Assembly: GCA_019637295.1 (NCBI GenBank)
Contig: JAHBVX010000011.1
Location: 143,735-207,734, forward strand
DNA: 64,000 bases
Direction of reading: 5' to 3'
Source of the DNA: Polyangiaceae bacterium
GTDB lineage: Bacteria; Myxococcota_A; Polyangia; Polyangiales; Polyangiaceae
Shown here in pieces: positions 55,772-62,359 of this stretch; within the stretch, counting starts at the first letter, position 1, and the number at the start of each line of letters is the position of its first letter. The notes below the pieces were generated by a model. That model saw nothing but the letters and a program-made list of their open reading frames with translations. It was not told the DNA's origin and made no database searches. Made by a program: the position numbers and the translations under genes.

Positions 55772-56677
55772 TCAACGCAGCACGCGACTCGGTGGCGTCC
55801 GATCGCCGCCCTCGAGCTGCGCGTTGAGCTCCGCGCCCACAAGCATCGCGAAGCACCAGACCCAGATCCACGCCAGGGTCACCGCTACCGCGGCCAGGCT
55901 GCCGTAGAACACGGCGAAGCGCGCGATCTCGCGCACATAGTAGGCCAACAGCAGCGAGCAGAGGCCGCCGATGGCGACCGTGACGAACGCGCCGGGCCAC
56001 ACGCGTCGCCTCACCCCTGGGCGCCGGACCGCCAGACGGAAGAACGCCGCCATGCCCCCGGCCGTGCTCAAGAGCATGAGGCAGACGGTGAGCGAGTGGC
56101 TGAGCGTCACCGCCAGGTTGTCGTCCGACGGGCGGAAGAACCTGAGCACCGCCGACGGACCGCCAGCGACGTTCACCGCGAGGAAGCCGGTCGCGGAGAA
56201 GGCCAGCAGGGTGACGATCACGCCCAGCATCGACAAGAGGCGCTTGGTCCACCAGGAGCGCCGCCGCGCGTGCACCATGGTCTCGAACACGCTCATCAGG
56301 GTGTGGTAGGCGCCGGAGGCGAGCCACAAGGTCCCGAGTAGCGCCACGGGCGCCACGGCGCCGGCCGAGAAGCGATCGAACTGGCGAGTGAGCAGCTCGT
56401 GCACCTGCTCCGGGGTCCACTCGGCGAACGCGCGGATCGAGATCACCGCCTCGGGTCGTTCGGCGAGGATCTGGGCCGACAGCCAGCCGGCCAGCGCGAT
56501 CATCGGGATCGCCGCCAGGAACAGGTCGAAGGCCATGGCGCTCGCGACCTGCACGGCGTCGTGGCGGTGGAGCCCTTTCACCAGGGAGTAGAGGCCGCGG
56601 CGCACCGGTCCCGCGTCGAAGAACGAGACCGTCTTCTGCCGGGTGGAGTCTCTGATCCGGAGTGCCAGCTGGCGCAT
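55772..56677 (-). CDS. YihY/virulence factor BrkB family membrane protein
   Basis: A 301-residue protein with six hydrophobic segments. Family features (PF03631): an N-terminal amphipathic region, Ala-Ser-Ala-Met-Ala-Phe-Asp-Leu-Phe-Leu-Ala-Ala-Ile-Pro in the first segment, Leu-Leu-Gly-Thr-Leu-Trp-Leu-Ala-Ser-Gly, a Pro-Gly-Ala-Phe-Val segment and the Phe-Tyr-Gly-Ser-Leu-Ala-Ala-Val near the end. The family is an inner-membrane protein of unresolved function, formerly misnamed ribonuclease BN. The TGA is 16 nt from the Cys-rich lipoprotein stop, so these converge. Divergent from YjbQ. Confidence 0.9.
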   Translation of the reverse strand: MRQLALRIRDSTRQKTVSFFDAGPVRRGLYSLVKGLHRHDAVQVASAMAFDLFLAAIPMIALAGWLSAQILAERPEAVISIRAFAEWTPEQVHELLTRQFDRFSAGAVAPVALLGTLWLASGAYHTLMSVFETMVHARRRSWWTKRLLSMLGVIVTLLAFSATGFLAVNVAGGPSAVLRFFRPSDDNLAVTLSHSLTVCLMLLSTAGGMAAFFRLAVRRPGVRRRVWPGAFVTVAIGGLCSLLLAYYVREIARFAVFYGSLAAVAVTLAWIWVWCFAMLVGAELNAQLEGGDRTPPSRVLR

Positions 56678-56735
56678 CGTGCTTCGTGGGGACTACCGAC
56701 TTTCGTCCGCGACGATAATCGCATACGGGGGCCCG

Positions 56736-57167
56736 GTGCAGGTACATCAAGAGACCGTGACCGTCGATACCCGCGCTGCCGGACTGGTCGACATCACCGC
56801 GGAAGTAGGGCGTGTCGTGTCCCACAGCGGTGTTCGTGTTGGCTTGTGCGTGGTGTTCGTGCAGCACACGTCCGCCAGCCTGGTGATTCAGGAGAACGCG
56901 GATCCCGCCGTGCTCGCCGACCTGGGTCGTTGGATGAGCGAACTGGCACCGGAAGACCGAGCCTGGCAGCACGACGACGAGGGCCCGGACGACATGCCGG
57001 CGCACGCGCGCTCCGCCATCACCCGGTCGAGCGAGAGCATTCCGGTGCGTGACGGTCGGCTCTTGCTCGGTACCTGGCAAGGGGTGTACCTGTGGGAGCA
57101 CCGGCGCGCGCCACACCAGCGTCGAGTCGTGATTCACGTGTCCGGTTTGGGAAGCGAACCGTCATGA
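56736..57167 (+). CDS. YjbQ family (secondary thiamine-phosphate synthase) protein
   Basis: A 143-residue protein (PF01894/UPF0047). Diagnostic sequence: Val-Gln-His-Thr-Ser-Ala-Ser-Leu-Val-Ile-Gln-Glu-Asn-Ala-Asp-Pro, Asp-Asp-Met-Pro-Ala-His-Ala-Arg-Ser-Ala, Ile-Pro-Val and Leu-Gly-Thr-Trp-Gln-Gly-Val-Tyr-Leu. The His residues and the Glu-Asn form the conserved metal-like site. A secondary thiamine-phosphate synthase activity has been reported for a member in E. coli, but the main role is unclear. GTG at 56736 gives the correct length. The stop overlaps the hotdog gene (ATGA), so both are translated together. Confidence 0.9.
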   Translation: MQVHQETVTVDTRAAGLVDITAEVGRVVSHSGVRVGLCVVFVQHTSASLVIQENADPAVLADLGRWMSELAPEDRAWQHDDEGPDDMPAHARSAITRSSESIPVRDGRLLLGTWQGVYLWEHRRAPHQRRVVIHVSGLGSEPS

Positions 57168-57661
57168 CGCAGCCATCCCTCGAACCCATGCGCTTCGAGC
57201 AGGCGTTCCTCGATGACCTGCCATACGAGCCCAGTGTGTTGCTGTTCGACCGTCTGCTGGAGGTGGACCGCGAGGGTAGCCTCGTGCGCTGCTCCATGCC
57301 CACCGACGGCGTCATCCCGTTCACGGATCGACAGCGCGCGCATGCGCGCCGGCACCCGAGTCACGTGGCGGGGGCCGCGATGATTCACGCCACTGGTATG
57401 CTCGGCTTCGTCCATGCCTACTACGTCTTGGGTTTGCGCCATGCGGAAGGCTGGATTGGCTACGGCACCCACATCCACCGAGCGGTGTTTCGCAAGCTCG
57501 TGCCTCCGGGCAGACCGATCGAGTGCGCTTGCCGTGCGACCAAGCAGCGACTGGGCCGGGAGCGACACGTGATCCGCTACGAGTTCGAGTTCGCTCACGA
57601 CGGGGAGCGGTGCTACGAGGGCGACCAGACGGCCATCTGGATGAAAGTCTCCTCCGACTGA
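57164..57661 (+). CDS. Hotdog-fold protein
   Basis: A 165-residue protein that appears to be a hotdog-fold dehydratase/thioesterase-like member (FabZ/MaoC-like): Tyr-Glu-Pro-Ser-Val-Leu-Leu-Phe-Asp-Arg-Leu-Leu-Glu-Val, a His-Pro-Ser-His-Val-Ala-Gly-Ala-Ala-Met-Ile-His helix and Ile-Gly-Tyr-Gly-Thr-His-Ile-His-Arg-Ala-Val-Phe-Arg. A histidine and following glutamate could act in catalysis, but the FabZ motif is not clearly complete. Substrates are probably acyl thioesters. The ATG is coupled to the YjbQ stop (ATGA). The alpha/beta hydrolase starts 49 nt after. Confidence 0.72.
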   Translation: MTQPSLEPMRFEQAFLDDLPYEPSVLLFDRLLEVDREGSLVRCSMPTDGVIPFTDRQRAHARRHPSHVAGAAMIHATGMLGFVHAYYVLGLRHAEGWIGYGTHIHRAVFRKLVPPGRPIECACRATKQRLGRERHVIRYEFEFAHDGERCYEGDQTAIWMKVSSD

Positions 57662-57710
57662 CATCCACCCCTCGCCCTGCTCCCCGCTGCCGAGGTAGGC
57701 TCGGCGAGCC

Positions 57711-58736
57711 ATGTCGTCTCGGCGCACCCTCCGCTCGCTCTCCCAGCGCCTGCGCCGGCACACGGGTGCGTTGGTGGTGGACAGCTTCTTTCGGGGACTC
57801 TCGCGGGCCGGTCAGCTTCACCCGCGGGCAGCGCCGCACCGGCATGACGTCGAGGTGATTCGGGACGTCAGCTACCTGCCCACGGGCCTGTCGGCGCATC
57901 GGCTCGACGTGTACCGCCCAGTGCTCGTTGCCCGCGGACAGGCGCCGCCAGCTCCGGTGGTGCTCTATGTCCATGGTGGCGGCTTTCGGATCTTGTCCAA
58001 GGACACGCATTGGCTGATGGGCCTGGCCTTTGCGCGCCGCGGCTACGTGGTGTTCAACGTGAGCTACCGGTTGGCACCCAAGCATCGCTTCCCTGCTGCG
58101 ATCGAGGACGTGTGCCAGGCGCTGCGTTTCGTGGTCGGCAACGCGCGAGGGTACGGCGGTGATCCCGCGCGCATCGTGCTCGCGGGAGAGAGCGCCGGGG
58201 GCAACCTGGTCACGTCCTTGGCGATGGCGACCAGCTACCGCCGACCCGAGTCGTTTGCGCGCAGCGTGTTCGAGCTTGGCGTGTCGCCTCGCGCTGTGGT
58301 GGCTGCGTGTGGCCTGCTGCAGGTGTCCGACACGCGACGCTTCAAGCGTCGCTGGCCCCACATGAGCGGCTTCATCGCCGATCGACTGGAGGAAGTGACC
58401 GAGGCCTACCTCGGCGAGCCGCGGGAGATCGACCCGGTACTGCGCGAGCTGGCCGACCCGCTCGTGGTGCTGGAACGCGGGGACCCTCCCGATCGCCCGC
58501 TGCCACCGTTCTTCGCGCCCTGCGGCACGAAGGATCCGCTGCTGGACGATACTCGTCGGCTCGAGCGAGCGCTCCACGCGCTCGGCGTCCCCTGCGAGGC
58601 GAGGCTGTACCCGGGTGAGCTCCATGCGTTCCACGCGCTGGTCATGCGCCAGAACGCCAAGCGGTGTTGGGCGGACACGTATCGGTTCCTGGACCAGCAC
58701 GTGACGGCTGGCACCCCATTCGAGCAGGCTAGCTGA
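57711..58736 (+). CDS. Alpha/beta hydrolase (HSL-type esterase/lipase)
   Basis: A 341-residue esterase of the hormone-sensitive lipase family (Abhydrolase_3). Key residues: His-Gly-Gly-Gly-Phe (oxyanion hole) near residue 92, Gly-Glu-Ser-Ala-Gly-Gly (nucleophile Ser) near 165, Asp in Gly-Thr-Lys-Asp-Pro-Leu near 278 and His in Glu-Leu-His-Ala-Phe-His. All parts of the triad are therefore present. No signal peptide, so cytoplasmic; the substrate is likely a short acyl ester. An Arg-rich N-terminal extension of about 40 residues precedes the typical domain. The kinase gene starts 5 nt after the stop. Confidence 0.9.
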   Translation: MSSRRTLRSLSQRLRRHTGALVVDSFFRGLSRAGQLHPRAAPHRHDVEVIRDVSYLPTGLSAHRLDVYRPVLVARGQAPPAPVVLYVHGGGFRILSKDTHWLMGLAFARRGYVVFNVSYRLAPKHRFPAAIEDVCQALRFVVGNARGYGGDPARIVLAGESAGGNLVTSLAMATSYRRPESFARSVFELGVSPRAVVAACGLLQVSDTRRFKRRWPHMSGFIADRLEEVTEAYLGEPREIDPVLRELADPLVVLERGDPPDRPLPPFFAPCGTKDPLLDDTRRLERALHALGVPCEARLYPGELHAFHALVMRQNAKRCWADTYRFLDQHVTAGTPFEQAS

Positions 58737-58741
58737 GGACC

Positions 58742-60199
58742 ATGGCCAACGAGGGGCGCCCCGCAGGACTGACCGACGCACCGGCGCCTGGGGTGGATCG
58801 CGAAGGCGTCACGCGCGATGAGCAGTCGCCGCTGCGCAACCTCGAGGAGCGTACCCTCGTGCTGGTCGACGTCGCCGACAGCGCGGTGCAGCTCCGCGCG
58901 CCCGACACGCCTCCGCCGACGCTCCGCTCCTCCGCCGAGGCGCCGCTGCCGTCCGGGCGCTTCGAGGAGCAGGGCGAGCTCGCGCGCGGCGGCATGGGCT
59001 CGATTCACAAGGTCCTGGACCGGCGCATCTGGCGCACCGTGGCGGTCAAGCGCCTGCACGCGGCCGCGAAGATGGTGCCAGGCGCCAGCGCGCGTTTCCT
59101 CGAGGAGGCGCAGATCACTGGTCAGCTCGACCATCCCAACATCGTCCCCGTGCACGACCTCGAGCTCGACGACCAGGGGCGCCCCACATCGTTCAGCATG
59201 AAGCTCGTGCGGGGCAAGACGCTGCGCACCCTGGCGGAGGAAGCCCACGCGCAAGGCCTGTCGCCGGCCCACCTCGAAGCCTTCGTGGGCGCGCTCATCA
59301 AGGTGTGCGAGGCGGTCGCGTTCGCCCACAGTCGTGGCGTGATCCACCGCGACATCAAGCCGGACAACGTGATGATGGGCACGCACGGCCAGGTCTACGT
59401 GATGGACTGGGGCATCGCCTTCGTGCAGTCGGCCACGCGCAGCCAGGCGCCCCGGGTGGACACCCTCACGCTACCGGACGACCCCGAGGAGCGCACCAGC
59501 GGTGAGCGCGTACTGGGGACGCCGGCGTACATGGCGCCAGAGCAAGCGGCGGGGGACGAGAGCGCGATCGACGGACGCACGGACGTGTTCGGGATCGGCG
59601 GCACCCTGTACCGCATCTTGACGGGGCGTCCCCCCTTCGCCGCTCCGTCGGGTGGTCGCGCGCTGGAGCTCGCGCGGGCGGGTGTGGTACCTCCGCCCGA
59701 GAAGGCGGCGCAGGGAGTGCGGCTGCCGCCGGGGCTGTGCCGCATCGCCGAGCGCGCGCTGGCCAAGAGTCCAGACGACCGCTACCCGTCGGTCAACGAG
59801 CTCAAGCACGCCCTCGAGGACTTCCTGCGCGGGGGTGGCTGGTTTCGCAGCCTGCGTTTCAAGGCGGGCACCGTCATCGTCCGCGAGGGGGACGAGCCCG
59901 ACGCCGCGTACATCATCATCTCGGGGCGCGTGGAGGCCTACAAGTGGCGGGGCAGCGAGAAGCAGAGCTTGCGCATCATGGGGGCCGGCGAGGCGTTCGG
60001 AGAGACCAGCATCTTCGCCGCTCGCGCGCGCGCCGCGAGCGTCGTCGCGTTGGACGATGTGGAAGTGACCGAGGTCACGGCCGAGACCCTCGAGCGCGAG
60101 TGTCGCAAGAACCCTTGGCTGCGCACCCTACTGGCCGCGCTCGCCGAGCGCTTCCTGGACTTGGACCAGCAGCTGACCCGCTTGCGCAGCGGTGACTGA
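58742..60199 (+). CDS. Ser/Thr kinase with cyclic-nucleotide-binding domain
   Basis: A 485-residue soluble kinase. An N-terminal ~65 residues are unassigned; the kinase domain (~70-350) has Gly-Gly-Met-Gly, Val-Ala-Val-Lys, His-Arg-Asp-Ile-Lys-Pro-Asp-Asn, Asp-Trp-Gly in place of Asp-Phe-Gly, and [10 protein letters not shown]. The DWG form occurs in other bacterial kinases and keeps the Asp, so activity is likely. A C-terminal cyclic-nucleotide-binding domain (~365-480) has Phe-Gly-Glu-Thr-Ser and a following Arg-Ala-Arg-Ala-Ala-Ser. No transmembrane helix. It starts 5 nt after the hydrolase stop and precedes MiaE, so it is inside an operon-like run. Confidence 0.9.
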   Translation: MANEGRPAGLTDAPAPGVDREGVTRDEQSPLRNLEERTLVLVDVADSAVQLRAPDTPPPTLRSSAEAPLPSGRFEEQGELARGGMGSIHKVLDRRIWRTVAVKRLHAAAKMVPGASARFLEEAQITGQLDHPNIVPVHDLELDDQGRPTSFSMKLVRGKTLRTLAEEAHAQGLSPAHLEAFVGALIKVCEAVAFAHSRGVIHRDIKPDNVMMGTHGQVYVMDWGIAFVQSATRSQAPRVDTLTLPDDPEERTSGERVLGTPAYMAPEQAAGDESAIDGRTDVFGIGGTLYRILTGRPPFAAPSGGRALELARAGVVPPPEKAAQGVRLPPGLCRIAERALAKSPDDRYPSVNELKHALEDFLRGGGWFRSLRFKAGTVIVREGDEPDAAYIIISGRVEAYKWRGSEKQSLRIMGAGEAFGETSIFAARARAASVVALDDVEVTEVTAETLERECRKNPWLRTLLAALAERFLDLDQQLTRLRSGD

Positions 60200-60249
60200 C
60201 TCGAGCGCCCTTGACAGCCAGCGGTCGAGGCGGAAAGAACGGCCCCGGG

Positions 60250-60822
60250 ATGCTTGCTCTGCAGAACCCTACCCCCGAGGAGTGGACCCGCGTCGTGCTC
60301 GCGGACTTCGACTCGTTCTTGATCGATCACGCGGCCTGCGAGCGCAAGGCCAGCGCGACGGGGCTGTCCCTCGTGGTGAAATACCCGGATCGCGCTGAGA
60401 TGCTGGAGCCGCTGATCGAGTTCGCCCGCGAGGAGCTGGAGCACTTTCACATCGTCTACCGGCTGTGTCGGGACCGCGGGCTGGTGATGGCCGATGACTA
60501 CCGCGACCCGTACGTGCGCGGGCTGCGGGAGCTCATTCGGACCGCCTCGGACAAGACCCTCCTCGATCGCCTGCTGGTGGCGTCCGTCGTCGAAGCGCGC
60601 GGCTGCGAGCGACTGGGTCTCGTGGCCGAGCGCGTCTCGGAGCCCGAGCTGGCGGCGACCTACCGGGAGCTCACGCGGGCAGAGTCCCGCCATCGAGGCC
60701 TCTTCGTGCGGTTGGCCAAGCTCTATTACCCGGAACCGGAAGTGCTCGAGCGCGCGGGCGAGCTGTACGCCGCGGAGGGGGCGCTGATCCAGAGCTTGCC
60801 CCTCCGCGCTGCCGTGCATTGA
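60250..60822 (+). CDS. miaE: tRNA-(ms2io6A37) hydroxylase MiaE
   Basis: A 190-residue diiron protein that hydroxylates 2-methylthio-N6-isopentenyl-adenosine at position 37 of tRNAs reading codons starting with U. Diiron ligands visible: Glu in Cys-Glu-Arg-Lys-Ala, Glu-x-x-His in Arg-Glu-Glu-Leu-Glu-His-Phe-His, Glu in Val-Val-Glu-Ala-Arg and Glu-x-x-His in Ala-Glu-Ser-Arg-His. I start at the Met of Met-Leu-Ala-Leu-Gln-Asn-Pro-Thr-Pro-Glu-Glu-Trp; an in-frame ATG is 13 codons upstream. MiaE needs oxygen, in keeping with an aerobe. The stop overlaps the next ATG by 1 nt. Confidence 0.88.
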   Translation: MLALQNPTPEEWTRVVLADFDSFLIDHAACERKASATGLSLVVKYPDRAEMLEPLIEFAREELEHFHIVYRLCRDRGLVMADDYRDPYVRGLRELIRTASDKTLLDRLLVASVVEARGCERLGLVAERVSEPELAATYRELTRAESRHRGLFVRLAKLYYPEPEVLERAGELYAAEGALIQSLPLRAAVH

Positions 60823-62246
60823 TGGCGCGGCACAAGGAGTCGCTCGTCCCGCGTTATCTGGAGCGCTACGCCACGAAGCAGTGGGCGGTTGCGCGCCGGG
60901 TGCAGGGCACCTTCGAGCACGTGCTGGTCGTCCCTGCTCTGAACGAGCGCGTGGGCCTGCTCGACGGGTACCGGCAGGCTGCGCGCGCAGCCCCGGGGCC
61001 GGTCCTGGTCATCCTCGTGGTCAACGCCCATGACGCAGTGCCGGCAGAGTGGCTGCTCGGCAACCAGCGACTGCTCGCGCAGCTCGCGGCTCTGGGCCCC
61101 GCGGCGCACCTCGCCGAGGGCGCGGTCCAGATCGCCGATCGGGACTTCAGCGTGCTGGCGCTGGACCGCAGCAGCGCGGGCCTCCGGGTGCCCCGCGAGC
61201 AAGGCGTCGGGTTGGCTCGCCGCATCGGTGCCGACATCGCGCTGGGCCTGTGGTGGCTCGGGCGACTGGGGTCGCCCTGGATCGCGACCACGGACGCCGA
61301 CGCTTGGCTGCCGCCCGAGTTCTTTCACACCCTCGCGCACGCACCCGGGGACGCGGCGCTGCTCGCTCACCCCTATGTCCACGGCCGCAGCTCCGACCCG
61401 CGGCTCGACGCAGCCTACGCCGCGTACGAGCTCTGGCTCCGCTATCATGTGCTTGGGCTCCGCTGGGCCCGATCGCCCTATGCGTTGCACACCCTCGGCA
61501 GCACGTTGAGCGTGGCGGCCGGCGCCTACGCCGCGGTGCGCGGCTTTCCCAAGCGGGCGGCTGGCGAGGACTTTCACCTGGTCGCCAAGCTGCTCAAGGT
61601 GGGAAGGGTTCACTGCCCCCGCACCCCGCCCATCGTGCTCGAGGCGCGCGCCTCTGCGCGGGTCCCCTTCGGCACCGGGCCCGGCGTGCAGCGGGTAGCC
61701 CAGGCGCTCGACACCGCCGCCGGCTTCTCGCTGCTCGCGCCGGAGGCGTTCTCAGCCCTGCGCCGCGTGCTCGATGCGCTCGACGAGGTGGCCGCCAGCG
61801 GCTCACCCTGGGCGCTCGAGCGCGTGCTCGGCGACGGCTCGCTGCCGCAGGCATGCTGCCGGGTGCTCGAGGCAAGCGGGCTGCCCAGCGAGGCCCAGCA
61901 GCTGGGCCGCCACGCTCATGGCGCCGAGTCCCGCCGCCGTCGCCTCCACGACCGCTTCGACGCGCTCGCGTCCCTCCGGCTGCTCCACGCGGCGCGGGAC
62001 GGGGGCTTGGGCACGCTGCCCTGGCGAGAGGCCCTCGCCCGGGCGCCGTTCACCCCCGCTCTCCCGGTTGGTCTGTCAGGAATCGACCCAGTTCACGCCG
62101 GCGAAGCCGGCCCGCGTGGGGTGGGGCCCCAACGAATTGACTTCGTTGGGGCGGGGAGGCGCGCTGTCGATCTTTCGACAGCTCTTGAGCTGCGCGCCGC
62201 GCTCGACGCCATGCGCTCGCTCGACGCGCCGTCCCTCGCGCCGTGA
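60822..62246 (+). CDS. Family 2-like glycosyltransferase carrying an in-frame repeat insertion
   Basis: A 474-residue cytoplasmic protein. The GT-A fold begins His-Val-Leu-Val-Val-Pro-Ala-Leu-Asn-Glu; the nucleotide-sugar site is Thr-Thr-Asp-Ala-Asp-Ala-Trp-Leu-Pro-Pro, followed by a Gly-Phe-Pro-Lys and Gly-Glu-Asp-Phe-His near the acceptor site. This is like GT2 enzymes, though sequence beyond these is unusual. Residues ~418-456 are encoded by an inverted copy of the 34993-35138 repeat, 117 bp or 39 codons, so the frame continues. Without it the tail would run directly to Glu-Leu-Arg-Ala-Ala. The ATG overlaps the MiaE stop by 1 nt. Confidence 0.78.
   Translation: MARHKESLVPRYLERYATKQWAVARRVQGTFEHVLVVPALNERVGLLDGYRQAARAAPGPVLVILVVNAHDAVPAEWLLGNQRLLAQLAALGPAAHLAEGAVQIADRDFSVLALDRSSAGLRVPREQGVGLARRIGADIALGLWWLGRLGSPWIATTDADAWLPPEFFHTLAHAPGDAALLAHPYVHGRSSDPRLDAAYAAYELWLRYHVLGLRWARSPYALHTLGSTLSVAAGAYAAVRGFPKRAAGEDFHLVAKLLKVGRVHCPRTPPIVLEARASARVPFGTGPGVQRVAQALDTAAGFSLLAPEAFSALRRVLDALDEVAASGSPWALERVLGDGSLPQACCRVLEASGLPSEAQQLGRHAHGAESRRRRLHDRFDALASLRLLHAARDGGLGTLPWREALARAPFTPALPVGLSGIDPVHAGEAGPRGVGPQRIDFVGAGRRAVDLSTALELRAALDAMRSLDAPSLAP
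62073..62189 (-). repeat. Structured dispersed repeat, copy B (117 bp, inverted)
   Basis: Read on the minus strand, this matches the 34993-35138 element for most of its length with the 12-bp stem shortened (GCTGTCGA/TCGACAGC), the 35025-35052 part missing, and the 11-bp stem (62126-62136 with 62142-62152) now perfect. Stem position 6 is G-C in A and A-T in B, a compensating change, and position 7, mismatched in A, is paired in B. It lies wholly inside the glycosyltransferase CDS and is 39 codons long. Confidence 0.85.
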
Positions 62247-62359
62247 GTGTCGCCCGCGCGACACAGCCGTCTGGTTCACGGCAAAAGCCCCTGAGCAGCC
62301 GAGATCCCGCAATTCTCCGGGGTCTCTTGGAGGCACGGCTGTTGCTTCGGGTCGCGTCG

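Noticed and set aside
58742-60199. Kinase as an inactive pseudokinase because of DWG
   Set aside because: The metal-binding Asp is kept and DWG occurs in bacterial kinases; Lys, HRD and the activation segment are intact.
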